The translations under genes were made by a program, and so were the position numbers. From positions 604 through 5,878 of the forward strand of contig DMNP01000121.1 of the NCBI GenBank assembly GCA_003452695.1: a stretch of 5,275 nt of DNA. Reading direction: 5' to 3'. Shown piece after piece: positions 1-5,275 of the stretch. Positions within the stretch are counted from its first letter, which is position 1; every line of letters begins with the position of its first letter. Source of the stretch: Eggerthellaceae bacterium (GTDB lineage: Bacteria > Actinomycetota > Coriobacteriia > Coriobacteriales > Eggerthellaceae). Under the pieces are notes generated by a model, which saw nothing but the letters and a program-made list of their open reading frames with translations, made no database searches and was not told the origin of the DNA.

Positions 1-1160
1 TGACCGAAATGCCCCAGCTCGTGGCTTTGCTGCACTGCTTCGTGGGTCTGGCGGCGGTGCTCGTGGGATTCAATTCCTTCCTGATGTACCCGGGTGGCTA
101 CTACGAGGGACAGGAGAACATCTACCATCTGGCCGAAGTGGGCCTGGCCATCTTCATCGGCGGCGTCACCTTCACGGGGTCCATCGTGGCGAACCTGAAG
201 CTGTCGGCCAAGATATCGGGCAAGCCGCTTATGCTGCCGGGACGCAATCTGCTGAACCTGGCGATGGTCGTGGCGTGCATCGCGCTTATCGCGCTGTTCT
301 GCACGACCGCCGGCGTGCAGGCGGGCCTGCCGTTCCTGCTGGCCATTACCGCGATATCGCTCGTGCTCGGCGCGCATCTGGTGCTCGCCATCGGCGGCGG
401 CGACATGCCGGTGGTGGTGTCGATGCTGAATTCCTATTCGGGCTGGGCGGCAGCCATGGCCGGCTTCACGCTGGGAAACGACCTGCTTATCGTTACCGGC
501 GCGCTCGTGGGTTCGTCGGGCGCCTATCTGTCCTACATCATGTGCAAGGGCATGAACCGCTCGTTCGTCAGCGTTATCCTGGGTGGCTTCGGCGATGCGC
601 CGGCAGCAGGCGGCGACCAGGCGCGCGACTACGGCGAGCATACCGAGATAAGCGCCGCAGAGGTGGCGGCCCTGCTGAAAGAGGCCAAGTCGGTTGTGAT
701 CACGCCGGGCTACGGCATGGCGGTTGCCCAAGCGCAGTTCCCCGTGGCCGATTTAACGCGGCGGCTCATCGACGAAGGCGTAGACGTGAAGTTCGGCATC
801 CATCCGGTGGCGGGCCGCATGCCCGGCCACATGAACGTGCTGCTTGCCGAGGCCAAGGTGCCCTACGACAGCGTGTACGAGATGGACGAGATAAACGATG
901 ACTTCGGCGATGTGGACGTCGTGCTGGTAATCGGCGCGAACGACACCGTGAACCCTTCCGCCGAAACCGAGCCCGACTCCCCCATTGCAGGCATGCCCGT
1001 GCTGCGCGTGTGGGAGGCCGGCCGCGTTATAGCCTTCAAGCGGTCTATGGGAAATGCGGGCTATGCCGGCGTGCAGAACCCGCTGTTCTTCAACGACAAC
1101 ACCGACATGCTGCTCGGCGACGCCAAGGCCAGCGTCGAGCAGATCCTGGCAAACCTGTAG
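1..1160 (+). CDS. pntB: NAD(P) transhydrogenase subunit beta (PntB), 5'-truncated by the window edge
   Basis: This membrane subunit couples proton movement to hydride transfer between NADH and NADP+, supplying NADPH; it works with PntA. The gene is entered part-way. The ATG at 9 is internal, because the codons before it read (M)TE and continue as MPQLVALLH, which aligns with the mid-protein segment [20 protein letters not shown] of E. coli PntB. Roughly 75-80 N-terminal residues are missing. Visible parts are about six hydrophobic segments (domain II) up to about 560, including the conserved membrane His (codon 126-128, in HLAEV) and Asn (codon 429-431, in SMLNSYSGW). The soluble NADP(H)-binding domain III follows, with GYGMAVAQ (708-731), GIHPVAG (795-815), [10 protein letters not shown] (927-956), and KRSM plus [11 protein letters not shown] near 1038-1095. 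The frame ends with TAG at 1158-1160. Domain III has one extra residue in the KRSM loop compared with remembered homologues. No convincing terminator follows. The family assignment is essentially certain. Confidence 0.97.
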   Translation, partial: TEMPQLVALLHCFVGLAAVLVGFNSFLMYPGGYYEGQENIYHLAEVGLAIFIGGVTFTGSIVANLKLSAKISGKPLMLPGRNLLNLAMVVACIALIALFCTTAGVQAGLPFLLAITAISLVLGAHLVLAIGGGDMPVVVSMLNSYSGWAAAMAGFTLGNDLLIVTGALVGSSGAYLSYIMCKGMNRSFVSVILGGFGDAPAAGGDQARDYGEHTEISAAEVAALLKEAKSVVITPGYGMAVAQAQFPVADLTRRLIDEGVDVKFGIHPVAGRMPGHMNVLLAEAKVPYDSVYEMDEINDDFGDVDVVLVIGANDTVNPSAETEPDSPIAGMPVLRVWEAGRVIAFKRSMGNAGYAGVQNPLFFNDNTDMLLGDAKASVEQILANL

Positions 1161-1196
1161 AATCCGCAAGTTGCAGCAGGTCGCAGGTTCGCGCAC

Positions 1197-1225
1197 CTGA
1201 CATCCGCTTGATGGGCGGGTACAAT
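1197..1225 (+). promoter_or_regulatory. Sigma70-type promoter for glmU
   Basis: CTGACA (1197-1202) and TACAAT (1220-1225) are separated by exactly 17 bases. Each hexamer is one base from the TTGACA/TATAAT consensus. The pair lies between the pntB stop and the glmU start, about 36 bases before the ATG, so transcription would start near 1232. This suggests glmU has its own housekeeping promoter, although read-through from pntB is not excluded because no strong terminator is visible between them. It is a prediction from sequence only. Confidence 0.72.
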
Positions 1226-1247
1226 GCAGGGAACGATTAACGCGAAC

Positions 1248-1255
1248 AAGGGAGG
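1248..1255 (+). promoter_or_regulatory. Ribosome binding site of glmU
   Basis: AAGGGAGG lies six bases before the ATG at 1262. It is a near-perfect Shine-Dalgarno sequence, and it fixes the start because the LAAGAGTRM motif then falls at the usual distance from the N terminus. Confidence 0.85.
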
Positions 1256-1261
1256 ACCCCC

Positions 1262-2221
1262 ATGACGACGGCTGCAATTATCCTGGCGGCGGGCGCGGGC
1301 ACGCGCATGAAATCGAAACGGCCGAAAGTCGCCCATGAAATGCTGCGCAAACCGCTGGTCAGCTGGGTGATGGACGCAGCCGAGCAAGCGGGCGCCGATC
1401 GCATTGTGGCAGTCGTCGGCCACATGCGCGAACAGGTGGAACCGCTTGTGGCCGACCGTGCGCAGGTGGTCGTGCAACAGCAGCTGCGCGGGACGGCCGA
1501 TGCAGTGGCCTCGTGCAAGCAGGCGCTGGAAGGATTCGACGGGTCGGTGCTGGTGCTATCCGGCGACAGCCCGCTTATCACGGCCGACACCATGCGCGCC
1601 CTGGTAAAGACGCGCGAGGAAAACGATGCGGCGGTCGTCGTGCTGACCATGCGCCCGGACGACCCCTTCGGCTACGGCCGCATAATTCGCGACGACGCCG
1701 GCGAAGTGGAACGCATCGTGGAACAGAAGGACGCAACGCCCGAGGAAGCCGCAGTGGGCGAATGCAATTCGGGTTTCTACTGCTTCGAGGCGCGCGCGCT
1801 GTTCGAAGCGCTCGACCAGGTGGGCAGCGATAACGCGCAGGGCGAGTTCTACCTGACCGACGTGCTGGAAATAGCACGGCGTGCCGGACGCGCCGTGCTG
1901 GCCCTGCCGGCTGTCGACGACACCGAATGCCTGGGCATAAACTCGCGCATGCAGCTGGCCCAGGCAACCAAGATTGCCCAGCGCAGGATAAACGCCGCGC
2001 ACATGGCGGCAGGCGTTACCATGCTCGACCCGGACCAGGTGTGGATCGGCCCCGACGTGGCAATAGCCCAGGACGTGGAGCTGCTGCCCCAGGTGTTCCT
2101 GTTCGGCGCCACGCGCATCGGGCAGGACTGCACCATCGGGCCGAACGTGCAACTGACCGACGTGCAGGTGGCAGACGGCACGCACGTGCACCAAACGGCT
2201 GCCAACGACGCGATCATATAG
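1262..2221 (+). CDS. glmU: UDP-N-acetylglucosamine pyrophosphorylase (GlmU N-terminal half only, C-terminally short)
   Basis: This cytoplasmic enzyme makes UDP-GlcNAc from GlcNAc-1-phosphate and UTP for peptidoglycan synthesis. The uridyltransferase domain (residues 1 to about 230) is complete. It has the nucleotide-binding loop LAAGAGTRM (8-16) with Arg15 and Lys22, LRGTADAV (75-82), the metal-binding Asp102 in SGDSPLI, GYGR (137-140), Glu154 in IVEQKD, Asn169 in CNSGFY, NAQGEFYLTD (191-200) and Asn227 in LGINSR. Residues from about 250 begin the left-handed beta-helix (IGPDV, FGATRIG, CTIGPN), but the frame stops at codon 320 after HVHQTAANDAII. A normal bifunctional GlmU has about 450-480 residues, so the acetyltransferase part with its catalytic His is absent. 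None of the three forward frames after 2221 resumes hexapeptide repeats. The uridyltransferase half is known to work alone in truncated E. coli GlmU, so this product is plausibly active for that step only. The usual neighbour prs is not downstream; a convergent gene follows. Confidence 0.9.
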   Translation: MTTAAIILAAGAGTRMKSKRPKVAHEMLRKPLVSWVMDAAEQAGADRIVAVVGHMREQVEPLVADRAQVVVQQQLRGTADAVASCKQALEGFDGSVLVLSGDSPLITADTMRALVKTREENDAAVVVLTMRPDDPFGYGRIIRDDAGEVERIVEQKDATPEEAAVGECNSGFYCFEARALFEALDQVGSDNAQGEFYLTDVLEIARRAGRAVLALPAVDDTECLGINSRMQLAQATKIAQRRINAAHMAAGVTMLDPDQVWIGPDVAIAQDVELLPQVFLFGATRIGQDCTIGPNVQLTDVQVADGTHVHQTAANDAII

Positions 2222-2247
2222 CGAGAAGGCACCGCAGGTCGCATCGA

Positions 2248-2288
2248 CGCAGACGACGCATCACCCCCGCGGCGATGCGTCGTTTGCG
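2248..2288. terminator. Convergent-gene hairpin, possible bidirectional terminator without a T-tract
   Basis: Arms 2248-2262 and 2274-2288 pair over 15 bp around an 11-base loop (2263-2273). The single non-Watson-Crick position (2252 with 2284) is a G-U pair in the plus-strand transcript but C-A in the minus-strand transcript, so the hairpin is stronger for glmU. It lies 26 bases after the glmU stop and contains the stop codon (2261-2263) and last eight codons of the minus-strand fusion gene. Neither side has a run of T residues, so intrinsic termination is uncertain. mRNA 3'-end protection is an alternative role. Confidence 0.5.
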
Positions 2289-3907
2289 ATGGGGGCGCGC
2301 AGAGTCTTCGCATCCAAGAAGCCCATGCGCTCGGCCTGGTTTATCGTTTCTATCTGCAACATGGCCTGGTCGGTGGCTATGCAGAGCACGCCGAAGACGA
2401 TGTCGAAGACCATAACGTCCAAGAACGCATCGTTGGGAATGGCCAGATACGTGAAGACCATGACGAACGAGAGCAAGTTCGCGCCCGTTACCGGCGGCGT
2501 GGCAACGGCCATGATCACGGCGAGCACGGCGGCCGAGATAACCCACGCCTGGTCGATTTCGAGCTGCTGCGTATAGGCTGCGAACAGCACGAACACGCAG
2601 ATGCCCACGGTGCTCGTGGGCATGTACAAAAACAGGCCCTGGGGCAAGATGGCGCGCGAGAACTCGCGGTTTATGCCCAACAGCTGCTTACAGGATGTGG
2701 CAAGGTCGTCCACGGTCGTGAAATCCAACGTCCCCCGCTTCAAGGCATCCACGAACGGGTCCTTCAGCTTTCGCGCCAACAGCATCGGGTTCACGCGCAT
2801 GCGCGCAGACGTTACCAGCAGGGCCGCCAAGACGACCACCCCCGATAGCACGGCCGACAGCACAAGCGGAACCCAGATGGCACCGAGCAAATCGATGTCG
2901 TGGGTCCAGATTTTCAGGCACAGCAGCAACCCGACGAAGAAGGGCACGAGCGCACACGTGTAGTTCGCCACGGTCAATCCGAGCACGTTCAACTGCTGGA
3001 CAAGCGATTTCAAGCCGCTTATCTGGGGTTCTATGGTGGCCAGCACATAGCCCGTGGCAATGGCGATAAGCAGGAGCTGAGGCGTGTTCGCCGAGCTGAA
3101 CGGCTCCACCAGATTGCCGGGAACGATCTGCAAGATTCCATCGAGCGTGTTGGACACGACCTGCCGGTTGGCTTCGGTCGCCGCGATGTCCAGTGGAAAG
3201 AACGGCAGCGAGCAGGCAATCGAGAACACAGAGACAAGGGCGCTGATGGCGAAATAGCGCACCACCGTGGAAACGCGCGACCCTCCGAAATCGGCGATTC
3301 GCTTCGTACCGAACGTCGCAGTGAGCGCCGTAAGGAAGATGATGGGCCCCGAAACGGCCTGGAGCAGCCTGACCCACATGTCGGCAATGGGATGCAGGAC
3401 CGTTTCGCTGAAGGCCTCCTGTGCGGAGTCGGGAATGAAAACGTTTCCGATAATCCCGATGAGAGCGCCCACGGCTATGGCGATGATTATCTTCAGCACC
3501 GGGTTCCAGGTGGTTCGCGGCAGCGACAAGCGCACTACGTTCGACCCCAACGAATAGGCGTAGTGAACATGCATGTCGATTACGGAGAACAGCGACACGG
3601 ACCACTCGTCCTGTTCGCTCTCGGTCCCCGCCTGCAGCGGGTTGAAACGCTCGCCGGTGGTTACGAGCCGCAGGCTGTAGCGCCCCTGGCGTCGTTCCAG
3701 GTATGCGGTGGCCTGCTGTTCTGCGCCCGAGTGCTCGGCGGTGTTCAGCAGGGCCTCTTCGAACAGCAAGCGCATGCGCAGGCGGTCCGATTTCTCGGCC
3801 CCCGCCTCCTCCAGATTCTCCACCAACCATTCCGAAGCCTGATCGATGCTCGTGGGCTTCAAGTCGAAGGCGTACGAGCGCTTTTTGAATCTTATGCGGT
3901 TGAGCAT
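2261..3907 (-). CDS. Fusion of RsbW-like ATPase-fold domain with DAACS/SDF dicarboxylate symporter-like membrane domain
   Basis: The product has 548 residues. Residues 1 to about 130 resemble the HATPase_c_2 (RsbW/SpoIIAB) fold: an N-box-like FEEALLNTAEHSG (49-61), then a strand-turn TTGERFNP (83-90), then SLFSVID (105-111). Residues from about 133 form a hydrophobic region of the sodium:dicarboxylate/glutamate symporter family, with PIADMWVRLLQAVSGPIIF (173-191), a PGNLVEPFSSANTPQLLLIA stretch (263-282), LPQGLFLYMP (421-430) and a TPPVTGAN hairpin region (470-477). The family's serine-rich hairpin, NMDGT and TM8 RTxxN motifs are not recognisable, and neither are the G1 Asp and G2 glycines of the ATPase fold. 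It may be a sensor or a highly divergent transporter; the substrate is unknown. Both soluble ends should be cytoplasmic. The start is the ATG at 3905-3907, with an in-frame TGA at 3923-3925 just upstream and a GAAGGG ribosome site (3919-3924) eleven bases away. It converges on glmU and diverges from the gene at 4333. Confidence 0.85.
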   Translation of the reverse strand: MLNRIRFKKRSYAFDLKPTSIDQASEWLVENLEEAGAEKSDRLRMRLLFEEALLNTAEHSGAEQQATAYLERRQGRYSLRLVTTGERFNPLQAGTESEQDEWSVSLFSVIDMHVHYAYSLGSNVVRLSLPRTTWNPVLKIIIAIAVGALIGIIGNVFIPDSAQEAFSETVLHPIADMWVRLLQAVSGPIIFLTALTATFGTKRIADFGGSRVSTVVRYFAISALVSVFSIACSLPFFPLDIAATEANRQVVSNTLDGILQIVPGNLVEPFSSANTPQLLLIAIATGYVLATIEPQISGLKSLVQQLNVLGLTVANYTCALVPFFVGLLLCLKIWTHDIDLLGAIWVPLVLSAVLSGVVVLAALLVTSARMRVNPMLLARKLKDPFVDALKRGTLDFTTVDDLATSCKQLLGINREFSRAILPQGLFLYMPTSTVGICVFVLFAAYTQQLEIDQAWVISAAVLAVIMAVATPPVTGANLLSFVMVFTYLAIPNDAFLDVMVFDIVFGVLCIATDQAMLQIETINQAERMGFLDAKTLRAPIANDASPRG

Positions 3908-4104
3908 CGTGGTTTCGGCCCTTCATGCTGGTGCACGCATACACTGCTTGGCCGTTGCAATTGAACGACCATGCGGTATCGGCGACGATGTGCTTGCTTT
4001 TGCTCCCATAATGGCACACATTGCGCGCTCCGCATCGAACGGAGCCGAGAGTTAACACAATATGCAGGCGATTAGCCGCTGGTCACGGTCGCCATCGGAA
4101 TTCG

Positions 4105-4159
4105 CTGCGCTCGGACGCAGAAAGGAAATGTGGAAAAGGGTCTGACCCTTTTCCACATT
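4105..4159. repeat. REP-like element: perfect 33-base palindrome next to a small hairpin
   Basis: Positions 4127-4142 and 4144-4159 are perfect inverted copies of 16 bases around a single T at 4143 (core GGAAAAGGGTC). Seven bases or fewer to the left, 4105-4109 and 4116-4120 form a second stem (CTGCG/CGCAG) with a six-base loop. Two adjacent hairpins in an intergenic gap resemble REP/BIME elements moved by REP-associated tyrosine transposases (RAYT), and the core is reminiscent of widespread GGGTC-GACCC intergenic palindromes. It sits between divergent genes, where neither transcript needs a terminator, which favours a repeat or regulatory site. Its copy number cannot be judged from one window. 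Confidence 0.6.
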
Positions 4160-4319
4160 CGGGACAACGCCTGGCCGTGTAGCGTAGTATATCTGCAAGG
4201 CGATAATAGGCGATTGCTGCGAGGCCACTGCGCGGGGCGGGCAGAGGGGAAGCCAGGCCAATGCCCCTTCCCAGGTTGCCCGGGCGGTCGAGCGCAGGGG
4301 ATGTGCGAACCGAAACGAC

Positions 4320-4326
4320 GGAGAGG
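4320..4326 (+). promoter_or_regulatory. Ribosome binding site of the 4333 gene
   Basis: GGAGAGG lies six bases before the ATG at 4333. It decides the start over the in-frame GTG at 4303, which has no such site. Confidence 0.75.
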
Positions 4327-4332
4327 AACGCC

Positions 4333-5275
4333 ATGCCTAACTGGAACATGCTCTACAGCATAATCTATGCACTGGCGGCAAGGGACGGGCGCGAAAGCGC
4401 GTTGTTCGGGGACTGCGCCCCGCTTGCGAACCGGGCCTTCGATCGCAGCTTGGCCGGAAACGCGTTTCCCGAACTATGGTTCGAGCTGCCGCTTGCAGGG
4501 GACCCCTGGTTCGACCTGCACGTGCTGACCGACCGCGACACGCTTGACGGCTGCGCGCTGTTCCCCGGCGAAACGCCCTTCCACGCCAAGCTGTTCGAAT
4601 GGTTTGCACGGCAATCGCGCGACGTGCGCCAATTCGCATTAAGCTACGACCTGAAGTCGGGCGATGCGGACCAGCCGGCCGCCCAGTTGCTCGTGCGCAC
4701 GGAAGACCCGGAGACAACCTGCAGCTTCCTGAAAGCGGCCGAACGGCCCGATGCCGCCGACGCGTACCGGGCGTTCCGGTCGCGGATTCCACAGGGATGG
4801 TTCGCCTGCTATACGGGAATGTTTCCGCACCGGCCCGACGTGGACCTGCACGTGGAATGCATCCCCCAGCCCGATCTGCAGCACGCCTATGCGCGCGATG
4901 CCCACCTGATAGAAACGCACCTGCGCCAAGCCGGCCTGGCCGAATTGGGAACCGCGCTGGTCCCGCGCTGCCACGAACTGGCGAAGACGCCGTTCAAGAT
5001 TGAATTCCAGTTCGAAGTGTCTGCCGATGGCACGACGGGCCCCACGTTTGGCGCAAGCCTGCGTTTCGCATGCCCGCCCGGCGAGGGGGACTGGGAGCCG
5101 TTCCGGGCGCAAGGCGACGGAGGCGCCCTGATGCAGATGGTCGAGTCGTGGGGGCTGGCGGACGACCGGTGGCGCCTGTTCGAAGACGCCACGTTCGCGA
5201 AGAGAGTAGCAGGGGGCGGGCAGGCCATGAAGATATTCAACTTCCCCGCCTTCCTGAAGCTGCGCTGGCGAGACG
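4333..5275 (+). CDS. Unrecognised cytoplasmic protein, 3' end beyond the window
   Basis: An uninterrupted frame of 314 codons begins MPNWNMLYSIIYALAARDG and is still open at the last base. I do not recognise the family. It has no signal peptide or membrane segment, so a cytoplasmic protein is expected. It is rich in aromatic residues, Asp/Glu and Arg. Noticeable segments are FPELWFELPLAGDPWFDLHV (45-64), GWFACYTGMFPHRPDVDLHV (155-174), FKIEFQFEVSADG (221-233), GPTFGASLRF (236-245) and ESWGLADDRWRLF (271-283). The first two share a WF...DLHV pattern about 110 residues apart, which could mean an internal duplication, but this is weak. A strong ribosome site supports the start. Sense-strand coding is favoured by the long open frame and balanced, globular-looking composition; the opposite-strand frames are Arg/Pro/Ser-rich shadows. 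It is divergent from the ATPase-symporter fusion gene, so joint regulation is possible but unproven. Confidence 0.78.
   Translation, partial: MPNWNMLYSIIYALAARDGRESALFGDCAPLANRAFDRSLAGNAFPELWFELPLAGDPWFDLHVLTDRDTLDGCALFPGETPFHAKLFEWFARQSRDVRQFALSYDLKSGDADQPAAQLLVRTEDPETTCSFLKAAERPDAADAYRAFRSRIPQGWFACYTGMFPHRPDVDLHVECIPQPDLQHAYARDAHLIETHLRQAGLAELGTALVPRCHELAKTPFKIEFQFEVSADGTTGPTFGASLRFACPPGEGDWEPFRAQGDGGALMQMVESWGLADDRWRLFEDATFAKRVAGGGQAMKIFNFPAFLKLRWRD

Larger units (their letters stand above)
3908..4332. other. Divergent intergenic region
   Basis: This 425-base region separates two divergently transcribed genes. I see no credible gene in it: short frames that cross it lack good ribosome sites and overlap the palindrome or the neighbouring genes. 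It contains the hairpin/palindrome at 4105-4159 and an A+T-rich island at about 4185-4208. The island has -10-like hexamers on both strands (GATAAT at 4202-4207 plus; TATACT at 4186-4191 minus), but no good -35 partner is visible for either, so promoters are only suspected. Confidence 0.5.

Noticed and set aside
9..11. ATG at position 9 as the start of pntB
   Set aside because: Preceding codons are in frame and match the middle of known PntB (MTEM...), so the gene begins left of the window.
275..901. 208-codon plus-strand frame inside pntB
   Set aside because: It is an Arg-rich shadow in another frame of the well-supported pntB.
1177..1199. Possible pntB terminator (CAGGT/ACCTG stem)
   Set aside because: Only five base pairs around a 13-base loop, no T-tract, and it overlaps the glmU -35 hexamer.
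1176..2243. Ten-base direct repeat GCAGGTCGCA at 1176-1185 and 2234-2243 flanking glmU
   Set aside because: Several ten-base matches are expected by chance in 5 kb of GC-rich sequence, and no other mobile-element feature accompanies it.
2900..3964. 354-codon plus-strand frame antisense to the fusion gene
   Set aside because: Its composition is Arg/Gly/Gln-rich with no domain, as expected for an antisense shadow in GC-rich DNA.
2688..4058. 456-codon minus-strand frame overlapping the fusion gene
   Set aside because: It is a frame-shifted shadow of the fusion gene, rich in Arg, Gly and His, without recognisable domains. The overlapping frame has clear membrane-protein character.
4052..4363. 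Short frames on both strands across the palindrome region
   Set aside because: They read through the palindrome, lack good ribosome sites, and overlap the repeat or the start of the 4333 gene. They are unlikely to be real proteins.
1..5275. tRNA, rRNA, CRISPR array or transposase gene
   Set aside because: No repeat-spacer pattern, no cloverleaf-like or rRNA-like segment and no transposase motif seen on either strand.

Overview
The window is GC-rich bacterial DNA holding four protein-coding regions, two of them cut by the window edges. High G+C, compact spacing, strong GGAGG-type ribosome sites and the protein style suggest a high-GC Gram-positive, possibly an actinobacterium of the Coriobacteriia/Eggerthellaceae kind. 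That placement is an inference from general sequence character, not from a marker gene.

Layout from left to right. (1) Positions 1-1160 (+) are the C-terminal five-sixths or so of pntB, the beta subunit of proton-translocating NAD(P)+ transhydrogenase; its start, and presumably pntA, lie to the left. (2) A 101-base gap carries a near-consensus sigma70-type promoter (CTGACA, 17 bases, TACAAT) and a strong ribosome site for (3) glmU at 1262-2221 (+). This glmU encodes a complete UDP-GlcNAc pyrophosphorylase domain but stops after 319 codons, without the acetyltransferase half. (4) A 39-base convergent gap follows, with a 15-bp hairpin that runs into the end of the next gene. (5) 2261-3907 (-) encodes an unusual 548-residue fusion: an RsbW/SpoIIAB-like histidine-kinase-type ATPase fold at the N terminus joined to a DAACS/SDF (glutamate/dicarboxylate symporter) membrane domain. 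Both halves look degenerate at their usual ligand-binding motifs. (6) A 425-base divergent intergenic region (3908-4332) contains a perfect 33-base palindrome beside a small second hairpin, resembling a REP-type repeat. (7) From 4333 (+) an open reading frame runs off the right edge (at least 314 codons); I do not recognise its family.

PntB (NADPH supply) and GlmU (UDP-GlcNAc for the cell wall) are housekeeping functions. The fusion protein and the divergent unknown gene look accessory. The best candidate for something undescribed is the fusion protein, perhaps a membrane sensor ('transceptor') rather than a transporter, possibly working with the unknown protein encoded divergently from it. 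The truncated GlmU next to it raises the possibility of a rearrangement breakpoint, or of a lineage with split GlmU functions.
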